Assembly (NCBI GenBank): GCA_910587665.1
Contig: CAJUMZ010000020.1
Location: 1-57,990, forward strand
Reading direction: 5' to 3'
DNA: 57,990 nucleotides
Source: an uncultured Muribaculum sp.
GTDB taxonomy: Bacteria; Bacteroidota; Bacteroidia; Bacteroidales; Muribaculaceae
In this document: positions 32,584 through 42,190 of the stretch, piece after piece
Numbering within the stretch: the stretch's first letter is position 1
Layout: every line of letters starts with the position of its first letter
Notes under the pieces: generated by a model
Database searches by the model: none
Told to the model about the DNA's origin: nothing
Seen by the model: the letters and a program-made list of their open reading frames with translations, nothing else
Position numbers and translations under genes: made by a program

Positions 32584-34776
32584 ATGATACAACATCCCTC
32601 GGGTAATTTGCCCGCCAAGATAGAAAATTATGTCACGCAGAAGCGGTTGCGTGATGCGTTTAACCTGCTTCGTCATTATAGCGCCTCTCTTGGCGACTGG
32701 CATATAACCGACCGCATAGACCATCTTGAACAGTCTTACTCCATGATGCTTCGCTATGCTGTCGACGGAATCAATGATCCTTCACGCGACGAGATTTATG
32801 ATTCGATAGTAAGGGGGATATATGATATAACTGACCGGGTCACCCGCCTGAAACTTAAAGATAAGTCACCTTCGATATATTTTAATACGCTGCGTTATGA
32901 GGATATGCAGCATGACAGCTTGAAGACCCTGTCGGAAAGGTATGTATCTCTTCTGTCGAAGCTGTCGTTATATAACATTGCTGCCGGAAATTCCGCAGCG
33001 GGTGCCGATGCCAAGGAAAAGGAGGAGATTGAGCGCCGCCTGTTTAATCGTATATGGGTGACATGCCCGCTTTCAGTCGATGAGGTTTCCGAAATATCCG
33101 CGTTGCTCCACGGGGAAGAGATTCCCTCGTATTTTAAAGAGACGGTAATATCGGCCTTGCTCCTCGGGCTGTTGCAGTATTATGATGAGCCGCGTCTCGG
33201 TATTTTGCTTGATGTATATCAGAAATCCGCATCACGGACTCTTGCTGTCAAGGCATTATGTGCGTCGCTGTTGGCAATGTATGTAAATCGTTCGAGAGTG
33301 ACAACGGCGTCTGGATTGCGAAAGCGTATAGAGGCTTTACGTGACACGACTCCGTGGCATGAGGATGTCAAAGAGATATTCCTTGAATTTATACGTACTC
33401 GTGACACCGAGCGCATAAATCGCAAGATGCAGGAGGAATTACTGCCGACAATGATGAAGCTCCGCCCCGATATTGCCAAGCGAATGAAAGGCAGTGTCAG
33501 TGATCTTGCCGATATGGAAGAGAATCCGGAATGGCAGGAGTTGCTTGATAAGTCGGGCATCACTGAAAAGTTGAAGGAATTGACCAAGATGCAGGAAGAT
33601 GGCGGCGATGTGTTTATGATGACATTTTCCAATCTTAAATATTTCCCGTTCTTTTCCGATGTGGCAAATTGGTTTTTGCCGTTCTGTATTGACCATTCGG
33701 CGGTAAAGGAGGCTCTCGGAAGTGAGCTTGCCTCTATCGGGGATATGGTGGCGTCATCGCCGTTTTTCTGCGATGGCGACAAATATTCATTTGTCTTTGC
33801 TCTTGCTTCTGTGCCGGCCGCTCAGCGGCGGTTGATGCTTTCTCAGTTTGACTCACAGCGTATCAACGAGCTTGAATTGCGTAATGCTACGCTTGCGGGG
33901 TCTTCTGCCGGAGCCGGGCAGATTGCCAACAAATATGTTCAGGATCTGTATCGCTTCTTTAAACTGTACCGACGCAAGGGTGATTTCAATGACCCGTTTT
34001 CGCGCCCCGTCAATCTGTTGCAGTTGCCGTTTCTTGCTCCTGACTTGACCGATGTGGAGACTCTTCCTGTGGTCAGCGAGTTTTATTTCAAGAGGGGCTA
34101 TTATGAAGATGCGGCTCATGTGTTCGGAATGCTTGCTGATTCAATGCCGCCTGACGCCCAGCTTTATCAGAAGCTCGGCTATTGCAGGGCTAAGCTTGGG
34201 GATGTGGAAGGCGCTCTTGAATATTATAAGCAAGCCGAGTTGCTGAATGGCGACAGCCTGTGGACTCTGCGCCGCATAGCCAACTGCTATAAGGAGCTTG
34301 ACAATTCGACAATGGCTCTGGAGTATTTCCGTCGTGTGGAGAATAAAAAGCCCGATGATCTCGGAGTGGCGATGAGCATAGGACATTGTTATCTTGAACT
34401 TGACCGTTATGATGACGCTTTGCGCTATTATTTCAAGGTCGAGTTTTTGGATGACAAGTCATCGCGGGCATGGCGCCCGATTGCTTGGACATCTTTTGTG
34501 TCGGGCGATTTCGGGCAGAGTCGGCGCTATTATGAGAAGGTGCTGACCGACAGGCCTACCGCTTCCGACTATATTAATATGGGGCATCTTCATCTTGCCT
34601 CGGGAGAAGTAAAGGAGGCTCTTAACTATTACGGACTTTCGGTTGACAATGATAGTGACGGCACAGAGGGTTTTATCCGCAACTTCAAGTCTGATGCCCC
34701 GAGGCTTATTGCAGCGGGGGTGTCGGAGTCATTACTGCCGCTTGTTGTTGATGCTCTCCTTTATTCCCGAGTTTGA
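32584..34776 (+). CDS. Tetratricopeptide-repeat protein of unknown function
   Basis: A 730-residue soluble protein without a signal peptide. The N-terminal ~490 residues are helical and unrecognised, including an acidic stretch (NPEWQELLDKSGITEKLKEL). The C-terminal part carries at least five TPR units from about residue 500 (AAHVFGMLADSMPPDAQLYQKLGY, VEGALEYYKQAELLNGD, TMALEYFRRVENKKPDD, YDDALRYYFKVEFLDDK, FGQSRRYYEKVLTDRP). TPRs mediate protein contacts. No catalytic motif is visible and neighbours (OmpA protein, M3 peptidase) give no clear hint. Proteins of this shape are common in Bacteroidales genomes. Confidence 0.8.
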   Translation: MIQHPSGNLPAKIENYVTQKRLRDAFNLLRHYSASLGDWHITDRIDHLEQSYSMMLRYAVDGINDPSRDEIYDSIVRGIYDITDRVTRLKLKDKSPSIYFNTLRYEDMQHDSLKTLSERYVSLLSKLSLYNIAAGNSAAGADAKEKEEIERRLFNRIWVTCPLSVDEVSEISALLHGEEIPSYFKETVISALLLGLLQYYDEPRLGILLDVYQKSASRTLAVKALCASLLAMYVNRSRVTTASGLRKRIEALRDTTPWHEDVKEIFLEFIRTRDTERINRKMQEELLPTMMKLRPDIAKRMKGSVSDLADMEENPEWQELLDKSGITEKLKELTKMQEDGGDVFMMTFSNLKYFPFFSDVANWFLPFCIDHSAVKEALGSELASIGDMVASSPFFCDGDKYSFVFALASVPAAQRRLMLSQFDSQRINELELRNATLAGSSAGAGQIANKYVQDLYRFFKLYRRKGDFNDPFSRPVNLLQLPFLAPDLTDVETLPVVSEFYFKRGYYEDAAHVFGMLADSMPPDAQLYQKLGYCRAKLGDVEGALEYYKQAELLNGDSLWTLRRIANCYKELDNSTMALEYFRRVENKKPDDLGVAMSIGHCYLELDRYDDALRYYFKVEFLDDKSSRAWRPIAWTSFVSGDFGQSRRYYEKVLTDRPTASDYINMGHLHLASGEVKEALNYYGLSVDNDSDGTEGFIRNFKSDAPRLIAAGVSESLLPLVVDALLYSRV

Positions 34777-34784
34777 CAGGCGTT

Positions 34785-34818
34785 TTTGGCTCATTGTCGA
34801 ATATTTATCGTAACTTTG
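34785..34818 (+). promoter_or_regulatory. Putative promoter of the M3 peptidase gene
   Basis: TAACTTTG at 34811-34818 fits the -7 consensus; TTTG at 34785-34788 is 22 bases upstream, slightly wide. The start codon is at 34840. Confidence 0.5.
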
Positions 34819-34839
34819 CCTAATTAATAGAGCATTGTT

Positions 34840-36993
34840 ATGAGAAAAACAGCCTTTTTATTACTAATTTTTTGTATCAACATGATCCAAGCACAGCAGA
34901 AGTCCGATAACGGCAGTAATCCTTTCTTTACGGAGTTTTCCACCGTACATAATACAATCCCGTTTGATAAGGTGGAGAATAGGCACTATGAGGAGGCTAT
35001 TGACCGTGGCATGGAGCTTCAAAACAAGGAGATAGAAGCTATTGTAAGCTGCGCGGATGCCCCGACATTTGAGAATACCATAGTGGCGCTTGAACGTTCC
35101 GGTGCCGACCTGAACCGTGTGCTTGGTACTTTTTATCCCATTTTGTCAGCATTGAGCGACGATGAGCTGATGGAAATCTCTTTGAGGGTTTCCGCAAAGC
35201 TGTCGCAGCATTCCACCGGCATAAGCCTTAATGAAGGCTTGTGGAAACGTATAAGGCAAGTATATGAGGGTAGGGACAAGCTTGACCTTTCTCCGGAAGA
35301 AAATATGCTTCTTGAAACGACCTACGACGGTTTTGCACGTCAGGGTGCTGAGCTTCAAGGCGCCGCACGCGATAGTTATCGTGAGCTTTCCGCTAAACTG
35401 TCTGACCTTACTACTAAATTTGGTCAGAATGTGCTGAAAGAACTGAACACCTACGAGATATGGCTTACCGCCGATGACCTTGCGGGACTACCTTCAAGCT
35501 CTGTTGAGGCTGCCGCCCTTGCGGCAAAGGAAAAGGGCAGGGAGGGAGAGTATTTGTTCACACTCTCTCAGCCTGTCTATATGGCTTTTATGAAATATAG
35601 CGATCGCCCTGACCTGAGGGAGAAGTTCTATCGTATGTATAACAGCCGTAATACCAAGGGTGAGTATTCCAATATCGGGATAATGACCGAGATTGCTGAT
35701 ACTCGTCGGCAGATAGCCAATCTGTTTGGCAAGCCGACCTATGCCGATTATAAGCTTGAAAAGACAATGGCTGAGACTCCTGCCAATGTCAATAAATTGC
35801 TCAAGCAGCTTGCCGAGGCGTATCGCCCGGCTCAGTTGCGTGAATTTGCCGAGATTGAAAGTTTTGCTTCTGAGCGTGAGGGGCGACTTGTAAAGCTGAA
35901 GCCTTGGGATTACAGCTACTATGCCAATAAGCTGAAAGAGGCGAAGTATAAATATGATGAGGAAGAGCTGCGCCCTTATTTTGAGCTGAACAATGTGATA
36001 GATGGCGTATTCGGACTTGCTACAAGGCTTTATGGACTTCAGTTTGCGTATAATCCTGATGTCGCCGTATATCATCCGGATGTAAAGGCTTATGATGTGA
36101 AGGATTCGGATGGTAAGTTTATCGGTGTCCTTTACACTGATTTCTTCCCGCGTGAAAGCAAGCGCCCCGGTGCGTGGATGACTAATTTCCGCGAGGAATG
36201 GATTACGGAAAATGGTGATTCGGTGCGCCCCCATGTGTCGATTGTCATGAATTTCACCAAGCCTACCGATTCAAAGCCGTCATTGCTTACCCCTTATGAG
36301 GTCGAGACATTCCTTCATGAGTTCGGGCATGCCCTCCACGGATTGCTTGCCGAGACAAAATACAGCTCGCTTTCGGGCACCAATGTGTATCGCGATTTCG
36401 TTGAATTGCCTTCTCAGTTCAATGAGAATTATCTCACTCAAAAGGAGTTCCTTGATGGATTTGCCAAACATTACAAGACCGGTGAGCCGATTCCTCAGGC
36501 ACTTGTCGACAAGATAATTGACACGTCGCAATTCGGTGCGGGCTATTCTTGTCTCCGACAGCTTGCTTTCGGTTTGGCTGACATGGCTTGGCACATGACT
36601 GATTCGCCTGTCGCAGATCCGGTGAAGTTTGAAAATGAGGCAATTGCTCCCGTAAGTATGTTTGAAGAGGTTGACGGTTGCGTGTTCAGTCCGCAGTTCA
36701 GTCATATTTTCTCCGGGGGATATGCCGCAGGCTATTACAGCTACAAGTGGGCTGAGGTGCTTGACGCCGATGCGTTTTCCGTGTTCCTTAAAAACGGGTT
36801 GTTTGATAAGGCGACTGCCGACTCTTTCCGCAAAAATGTATTGACTCGTGGAGGCACCGAGCACCCGATGACCCTATACAAGCGTTTCCGTGGGCAGGAA
36901 CCTTCGATTGACGCTCTACTCGAACGTGACGGCGTAAAAGCCCCCGCACAGTCCCCTGAACTGCCGCAGCCCATCAACTCCGCCAAAGACTGA
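34840..36993 (+). CDS. M3 family oligopeptidase (peptidyl-dipeptidase Dcp type)
   Basis: A 717-residue exported zinc peptidase that degrades oligopeptides, probably in the periplasm. A signal peptide ends near NMIQAQ. The thimet-oligopeptidase fold is shown by the active-site HEFGHALHG with His493, Glu494 and His497, and by the downstream ELPSQFNE and SGGYAAGYYSYKWAEVLDADAF motifs that are characteristic of the M3A/Dcp group. The length equals that of Dcp. It is a single-gene unit with its own promoter, 63 bases after the TPR gene. Whether it acts as peptidyl-dipeptidase or endopeptidase cannot be told. Confidence 0.93.
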   Translation: MRKTAFLLLIFCINMIQAQQKSDNGSNPFFTEFSTVHNTIPFDKVENRHYEEAIDRGMELQNKEIEAIVSCADAPTFENTIVALERSGADLNRVLGTFYPILSALSDDELMEISLRVSAKLSQHSTGISLNEGLWKRIRQVYEGRDKLDLSPEENMLLETTYDGFARQGAELQGAARDSYRELSAKLSDLTTKFGQNVLKELNTYEIWLTADDLAGLPSSSVEAAALAAKEKGREGEYLFTLSQPVYMAFMKYSDRPDLREKFYRMYNSRNTKGEYSNIGIMTEIADTRRQIANLFGKPTYADYKLEKTMAETPANVNKLLKQLAEAYRPAQLREFAEIESFASEREGRLVKLKPWDYSYYANKLKEAKYKYDEEELRPYFELNNVIDGVFGLATRLYGLQFAYNPDVAVYHPDVKAYDVKDSDGKFIGVLYTDFFPRESKRPGAWMTNFREEWITENGDSVRPHVSIVMNFTKPTDSKPSLLTPYEVETFLHEFGHALHGLLAETKYSSLSGTNVYRDFVELPSQFNENYLTQKEFLDGFAKHYKTGEPIPQALVDKIIDTSQFGAGYSCLRQLAFGLADMAWHMTDSPVADPVKFENEAIAPVSMFEEVDGCVFSPQFSHIFSGGYAAGYYSYKWAEVLDADAFSVFLKNGLFDKATADSFRKNVLTRGGTEHPMTLYKRFRGQEPSIDALLERDGVKAPAQSPELPQPINSAKD

Positions 36994-37038
36994 TTTGACT
37001 GATTGCTGACATTGTGTGCGTTCATTTTTTTAATTTCG

Positions 37039-37070
37039 CTTGTTTTATGTTTTTAAACATAGTAATTTTG
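37039..37070 (+). promoter_or_regulatory. typA promoter
   Basis: CTTG at 37039-37042, 20 bases, then TAATTTTG at 37063-37070. The expected start of transcription near 37077 leaves a leader of about 13 bases before ATG 37090. Confidence 0.65.
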
Positions 37071-37089
37071 CAGTGAAAATCAAAAGAGT

Positions 37090-38889
37090 ATGCAGAACAT
37101 AAGAAATATTGCCATTATCGCCCACGTCGATCACGGCAAAACGACACTGGTCGACAAGATGTTGCTTGCCGGTAACTTGTTTAGGGATAACCAGAATACT
37201 GGTGAATTAATTCTTGACAATAATGATCTTGAGCGTGAACGTGGCATAACTATTCTGTCAAAAAACGTATCAATCAATTACAACGGATATAAGATAAACA
37301 TCATAGATACCCCGGGACACGCCGATTTCGGCGGAGAGGTGGAGCGTGTGCTGAACATGGCCGACGGTTGCCTCCTGCTTGTTGACGCTTTCGAGGGTCC
37401 GATGCCGCAGACTCGTTTCGTGTTGCAAAAGGCGATACAGATGGGGCTTAAGCCGGTAGTGGTCATAAATAAGGTTGACAAACCGAATTGCCGCCCCGAT
37501 GAGGTGCAGGAAATGGTGTTTGACCTGATGTTTAATCTTGACGCTACCGAAGATCAGCTCGATTTCCCGACGGTATACGGTTCGGCAAAGCAGGGATGGA
37601 TGTCGACCGACTGGCGCAAGCCGACCGACAATATCCTTCCTGTGCTTGACGCGATAATAGAGTATATTCCCGCTCCCGAGACTCTTGATGGTGATCCGCA
37701 GATGCTGATAACCTCGCTTGATTACTCAAGCTATGTCGGGCGTATTGCCGTAGGTCGCGTGCATCGCGGCACATTGCGCGAAGGCATGGATATAGCTTTG
37801 TGCAAGAAAGACGGTTCGGTAGTGAAGCAGCGTATCAAGGAGCTCCATACCTTTGAGGGCATGGGGCGCAAGCGTGTGCAGGAAGTTTCTTCAGGCGACA
37901 TTTGTGCGCTTGTCGGCATAGAGGGATTTGAGATTGGTGACACTGTTTCCGACATAAACAATCCGGAGCCGCTTCCTCGTATCGCCATTGATGAGCCTAC
38001 AATGTCAATGACGTTTACCATCAACGACTCGCCGTTCTTTGGAAAAGACGGCAAGTATGTGACATCACGTCACATAGCCGAGCGTCTTGAAAAGGAGCTT
38101 GACCGAAACCTCGCCTTGCGTGTCAGCAAGGCTCCACATGAGGATGTGTGGACCGTGTTTGGCCGAGGTGTCCTCCACTTGTCGGTGCTTATTGAGACCA
38201 TGAGACGTGAGGGCTACGAGTTGCAGGTTGGTCAGCCTCAGGTTATCATCAAGGAGATCGACGGGCAGAAGTGTGAGCCTGTAGAGCTACTTACAATTAA
38301 TGTCCCGGAAGAGTATTCAAGCAAGATCATTGATATGGTTACGCGCCGCAAGGGTGAGATGGTATCGATGACTACTCAGAACGACCGTCTGCATATCGAG
38401 TTCAATATACCGTCGCGCGGTATTATCGGTCTGCGTAACAATGTGCTTACAGCTTCAGCCGGTGAGGCTATAATGGCTCATCGCTTCCTTGAATATCAGC
38501 CTTGGAAGGGTGACATCGAGCGTCGCACCAACGGCTCCCTGATTGCCATGGAGGCGGGTACTGCCTACGCCTATGCTATTGACAAGCTCCAGGATCGCGG
38601 GCGATTCTTCATCTTCCCGCAGGAAGAGGTATATGCCGGTCAGGTAGTGGGTGAAAATGCCAAGGACAACGATATTGTCGTAAATGTCACCAAGTCAAAG
38701 AAGCTGACTAACATGCGTGCCTCAGGAGCCGACGACAAGGCTCGTATCATTCCGCCGGTGGTATTCAGTCTTGAAGAGGCTCTTGAATACATAAAGGAAG
38801 ATGAGTATGTGGAGGTAACTCCCAATCATCTGCGCCTGCGTAAGATTATACTTGACGAGATTGAGCGCAAGAGGGCTAATAAAGCCTGA
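37090..38889 (+). CDS. typA: Ribosome-binding translational GTPase TypA/BipA
   Basis: This elongation-factor-like GTPase binds the 70S ribosome at the EF-G site and helps large-subunit assembly and stress adaptation. The 599-residue protein has G1 AHVDHGKTT (10-18), the RGITI switch I, G3 DTPGHADFGGEVERV, G4 NKVDKP and the TypA-specific C-terminal domain (~480-599; GRFFIFPQEEVYAGQVVGE). Domain order and length are those of BipA and distinguish it from EF-G and LepA. It has its own promoter and is followed by a hairpin that ends at the next start codon. Confidence 0.96.
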   Translation: MQNIRNIAIIAHVDHGKTTLVDKMLLAGNLFRDNQNTGELILDNNDLERERGITILSKNVSINYNGYKINIIDTPGHADFGGEVERVLNMADGCLLLVDAFEGPMPQTRFVLQKAIQMGLKPVVVINKVDKPNCRPDEVQEMVFDLMFNLDATEDQLDFPTVYGSAKQGWMSTDWRKPTDNILPVLDAIIEYIPAPETLDGDPQMLITSLDYSSYVGRIAVGRVHRGTLREGMDIALCKKDGSVVKQRIKELHTFEGMGRKRVQEVSSGDICALVGIEGFEIGDTVSDINNPEPLPRIAIDEPTMSMTFTINDSPFFGKDGKYVTSRHIAERLEKELDRNLALRVSKAPHEDVWTVFGRGVLHLSVLIETMRREGYELQVGQPQVIIKEIDGQKCEPVELLTINVPEEYSSKIIDMVTRRKGEMVSMTTQNDRLHIEFNIPSRGIIGLRNNVLTASAGEAIMAHRFLEYQPWKGDIERRTNGSLIAMEAGTAYAYAIDKLQDRGRFFIFPQEEVYAGQVVGENAKDNDIVVNVTKSKKLTNMRASGADDKARIIPPVVFSLEEALEYIKEDEYVEVTPNHLRLRKIILDEIERKRANKA

Positions 38890-38913
38890 TCATTGCGAAC
38901 AATATACTTCTTT

Positions 38914-38953
38914 AAAGTGTCTTATGGTTAAATAGATAACTGTAAGACACTTT
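38914..38953 (+). terminator. Hairpin after typA, abutting the next start codon
   Basis: Perfect 11-base arms (38914-38924 and 38943-38953) enclose an 18-base loop and are followed by T-rich sequence. Four bases later comes the ATG of the PepSY-like gene, so the element either ends the typA transcript or sits in the leader of the next gene and could hide its start. Confidence 0.5.
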
Positions 38954-38957
38954 TATT

Positions 38958-39434
38958 ATGTATCGTTTCATTCAAAAGACTGTTCTTGCTGTGGCGGCAG
39001 CGTTAAGTATGGGATGCTTGTCGGCTACAGCCCATTTGCCCGCATCGGTGGAAAGCTCCGATCTGCCGGTCAATGCAAAGTCATTTATCAAAAAGTATTT
39101 TGACGGAAAGACTATAGTCAAGTATGAGAAGAAGTTTTGGTCAAGCTCTTATGAACTTGAACTTTCCGATGGTACTGACATTGATTTTGACTCAAAAGGC
39201 AAGTGCACTGAGGTGAGTGCCCCGGATCACGGTGTGCTTTCCGTTTCGCTTGTCAGGGAGCTTCTTCCTGCCGGTGCATGCAGGACACTTTCCGATCAGG
39301 GAGTGCTCGACTCGGTGGAGGAGATCGAATTTAATCCCGACAAAGGGTATAAGGTTGAGGTGCGCCATGAGCGTGTGGATGATTACCGCTTCAACACAGC
39401 CGGCCTTATGACCCGGGTTAATTATGACGATTGA
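38958..39434 (+). CDS. Small exported PepSY-like (DUF2874) protein
   Basis: A 158-residue exported protein with signal peptide ending SATAH. The mature part consists of two similar beta-alpha-beta PepSY-like units: one from ~30 (LPVNAKSFIKKYFDGKTIVKYEKKFWSSSYELELSDG) written here as pieces PVNAKSFIKKYF and SYELELSDGTDIDFD, and another from ~95 (LLPAGACRTLSDQGVLDSVEEIEF, then YKVEVRHE). Such proteins are common in Bacteroidales periplasm and are thought to bind or inhibit peptidases, without a proven role. The ATG lies just after a strong hairpin; no -7 motif is visible nearby, so expression may depend on read-through from typA. Confidence 0.75.
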   Translation: MYRFIQKTVLAVAAALSMGCLSATAHLPASVESSDLPVNAKSFIKKYFDGKTIVKYEKKFWSSSYELELSDGTDIDFDSKGKCTEVSAPDHGVLSVSLVRELLPAGACRTLSDQGVLDSVEEIEFNPDKGYKVEVRHERVDDYRFNTAGLMTRVNYDD

Positions 39435-39469
39435 TTTGCTTTGATGAATTTAGCCCGCTTAATAAAATG

Positions 39470-39512
39470 AATATGGCGTGAATCTCGCAATGGATCCACG
39501 CCATATTTTTGT
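39470..39512. terminator. Terminator between PepSY-like and MFS genes
   Basis: Perfect 11-base arms at 39470-39480 and 39497-39507 enclose a 16-base loop with a T-run following on the plus strand. Placed between converging genes, it may stop transcription from both sides. Confidence 0.7.
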
Positions 39513-39533
39513 TTGCCGTTGTAGCGGCACGCG

Positions 39534-40970
39534 TTATTCGTTGATCTCTCCTTCGGAAGTGAATATCTTTTCTTCGCGGGTTTCTGAGATGTTGGGCAAT
39601 TCAAGCCCGTAGTGCTTTTTGGCGTCGAGTGCTTTTAGCCATATGCCGAATATAAGGGCAAGCACACCTAAGGCGGCAAAAAGAAGCATCGGGTTGGTGT
39701 AGTCATACATCATCGGGTCGGTGACTCCGGGGTTTGAAGATGTCAGCACGATACCGATAAGGATGGGGAAGAGTGACAATCCTATGTTCTGGACCCAGAA
39801 GATGAGTGAATATGCGCTGCCGAGGAAACGTGCTTCCATGATCTTGGGCACCGACGGCCAGAGGGCGGCAGGCACGAGGGAGAATGACACGCCAAGCACT
39901 ATGATTGCGGCAAATGCGAGTGCCTTGCTCGGATAGGCGGGGAGCAGAAGCGCAAATGTAAGGTGGCACACGATCATGAGTATCGCCCCGAGGATGAGCA
40001 TAGAGGCGCCCTTGCCTTTCCGGTCAAGGAAATAACCGAGAAACGGTGTCAGCACGGCCGCTCCGATGGGGAACCAGCGGAATATGTCGGCGGCGGTTGT
40101 CGCGTCAATGCCAAGGTTGCACTGTAGCATGTTTGCCGCATAGCGCTGGAACGGGAAAATTGCCGAGTAGTAGAGCACACACAGCATTGCGATGATCCAG
40201 AACAGTTTGCTCGTAAGAATGTTTTTCACGTCGCTGAGCTTGAATTCCTCCTCTGCGGTGTTGTCATCTTTTGTCGCGCCGATCTCCTTGTCAAGCTTGG
40301 CGTCGAAGAATGTGAACACGATGTAGCATATAAGGCCTATTAAAAGCAATGCGGTGCAGAATCCTACCGGCACCACCACGGTCGGGTCGCCGCCCATCCA
40401 GTTGGCGAGGCGAGGGGAGATCGAGAATACGGCAAACACGCCGAAACGCGCGATAGCCATCTCTGCGCCCATGGCAAGAGCCATCTCCTTGCCTTCAAAC
40501 CATTTTGCAAGGGTCTTTGATACCGTGATGCCGGCCATTTCGCAGCCGCATCCGAAAATCATGAAGCCGAAAGCTGCAAGCTTGGCGCTTCCGGGCATGG
40601 TGGTCCACCATGAGTTGAGCCATTGATCAAGGCCGCTTCCCTGAAACATGTCGCTTATGGCATATAGCTTTATACATGCTCCGGCAAGCATGACCGATGC
40701 CGAGAGCGTGCCGGTGAAGCGCACACCCATTTTATCGAGGATTATACCTGCAAGAATCAGGAATCCGAACACGTTTAAGATATATTCCGCGCCGGCATAG
40801 TATCCGAATGCGTCGGGCGACCAGCCGCGCTCAGTCTCGATCAGTGACTGCAACGGCGACATAACGTCTACAAACATGTAGGCGAAAAACATCATCGACG
40901 CCACGAGCACAAGCACGGTCCACCGCGCCCACGCCTTGTCGTTGAGTGTCTGTTTGACTTGTTCTGTCAT
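39534..40970 (-). CDS. Major facilitator superfamily transporter
   Basis: A 478-residue inner-membrane carrier with about twelve hydrophobic helices and the MFS loop motif GIILDKMGVRFTG between helices 2 and 3, mirrored by GYFLDRKGKGAS in the second half. A long acidic cytoplasmic loop (~225-250; KDDNTAEEEFKLSD) separates the halves. The cargo is not apparent; the closest overall style is that of oxalate/nitrate-type or organophosphate carriers, but no substrate signature can be claimed. It is a single gene with a possible -7 element 37 bases upstream. Confidence 0.85.
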   Translation of the reverse strand: MTEQVKQTLNDKAWARWTVLVLVASMMFFAYMFVDVMSPLQSLIETERGWSPDAFGYYAGAEYILNVFGFLILAGIILDKMGVRFTGTLSASVMLAGACIKLYAISDMFQGSGLDQWLNSWWTTMPGSAKLAAFGFMIFGCGCEMAGITVSKTLAKWFEGKEMALAMGAEMAIARFGVFAVFSISPRLANWMGGDPTVVVPVGFCTALLLIGLICYIVFTFFDAKLDKEIGATKDDNTAEEEFKLSDVKNILTSKLFWIIAMLCVLYYSAIFPFQRYAANMLQCNLGIDATTAADIFRWFPIGAAVLTPFLGYFLDRKGKGASMLILGAILMIVCHLTFALLLPAYPSKALAFAAIIVLGVSFSLVPAALWPSVPKIMEARFLGSAYSLIFWVQNIGLSLFPILIGIVLTSSNPGVTDPMMYDYTNPMLLFAALGVLALIFGIWLKALDAKKHYGLELPNISETREEKIFTSEGEINE

Positions 40971-41006
40971 AGCTTGTTTTGCATTTAGTGTGATAAATAT
41001 TTTCTA

Positions 41007-41014
41007 CAAATTTA
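41007..41014 (-). promoter_or_regulatory. Putative MFS gene promoter (-7 element)
   Basis: TAAATTTG on the minus strand matches TAnnTTTG, 37 bases upstream of the MFS start. A -33 box is not clear. Confidence 0.4.
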
Positions 41015-41074
41015 AGTAAAATCGCCTTAATGAGAGAAATTATCGCTAATTTCGTAACATTATTTATATAGAAA

Positions 41075-42190
41075 ATGTATTCAAGAGAACCTTACACGTT
41101 TGACCGGGTAGTACGTATCATTATCACATGTGTCATTATCATCGGTATAATATGGTTGATCGGCATTCTCAAAGGAGTGTTGTTGCCTTTTTGTGTGGCA
41201 TGCCTTGTCGCTTATCTTTTTGAGCCGTTTGTGCAGTTCAACCGCAGGTTGCTCAAGCTCAAAGGCAGGGTTGTGGCTATTTTCGTGACGCTGTTTGAGG
41301 CGACTTTCCTTTTCGGTGTCCTGTGTTACGTGCTTGTGCCTATGATCATGAGTGAGATGCAGCATATGGGGCATCTTCTTAAGGTGTATTCCAATACCGA
41401 GCTGGAGATTCCGTTTTTGCCGGAGGGCGTGCATTCATTTATAAAGAAATATGTGGATTTTGAGTATCTTGCCGGGCTTATGAGGCGGGAGGATCAGATG
41501 AAGATGGTGGAAAACCTGCTATCTTCCACCTGGAGTATCGTCACAAGTGGTATCAGCATGATCATAGGATTGTTGAGCTGGTTTATCGTGTTTCTATATG
41601 TCATCTTTATAATGCTTGATTATGAGAAGCTCGCAATCATGGTGCGTCATATGGTACCCCCGATGTATCGTCGCACGGTGTTCCGCATCGGTCGTGACAT
41701 ACAACGGTCGATGAATCACTATTTCCGTGGACAGGCTCTTGTGGCTTTTTGTGTAGGGGTGCTTTTCAGTGTCGGCTTTCTAATTATCGATATGCCGCTT
41801 GCCATTGTGTTGGGCATGTTTATCGGGCTGCTTAACATGGTGCCTTATCTACAGCTGATATCAATAATCCCTACCACGATACTCTGTCTTGTGTGCTCTG
41901 TCGATTCCGGAGTGAATTTTTGGGTGATTTTCTGGGAGTGCATGGCAGTTTATGCAATCGTGCAGGCTATCCAGGATCTTTACCTCACGCCCAAAATCAT
42001 GGGTAAGGCGATGGGGCTTAATCCGGCTATAATATTGCTTTCCCTGTCGGTGTGGGGGTGTCTGCTCGGATTCCTCGGATTGATTATCGCGTTGCCGTTG
42101 ACCACGCTTCTACTTGCGTATTATGACGAGTATATCACGTTCCAGTCGCGTCGCCGTGAGCGCGGGCAGCACACGGCTTCTCAGACTTGA
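41075..42190 (+). CDS. AI-2E family transporter
   Basis: A 371-residue membrane protein of the AI-2 exporter (TqsA/PerM) family. Hydrophobic helices occur at ~12-45, ~62-88, then after a hydrophilic periplasmic stretch at ~155-180 and ~215-345, with the family-typical GNxIxP-like PKIMGKAMGLNPAIILLSLSVWG split around residue 305. These proteins export small molecules or act as ion antiporters; an AI-2 role is not proved for most. The 3' end overlaps the convergent DUF2007 gene by ten bases, so the two transcripts are antisense there. Confidence 0.87.
   Translation: MYSREPYTFDRVVRIIITCVIIIGIIWLIGILKGVLLPFCVACLVAYLFEPFVQFNRRLLKLKGRVVAIFVTLFEATFLFGVLCYVLVPMIMSEMQHMGHLLKVYSNTELEIPFLPEGVHSFIKKYVDFEYLAGLMRREDQMKMVENLLSSTWSIVTSGISMIIGLLSWFIVFLYVIFIMLDYEKLAIMVRHMVPPMYRRTVFRIGRDIQRSMNHYFRGQALVAFCVGVLFSVGFLIIDMPLAIVLGMFIGLLNMVPYLQLISIIPTTILCLVCSVDSGVNFWVIFWECMAVYAIVQAIQDLYLTPKIMGKAMGLNPAIILLSLSVWGCLLGFLGLIIALPLTTLLLAYYDEYITFQSRRRERGQHTASQT

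Noticed and set aside
35494..36864. Two long minus-strand frames (246 and 194 codons) inside the M3 peptidase gene
   Set aside because: Both are antisense to a clear peptidase with intact active site and show no family features.
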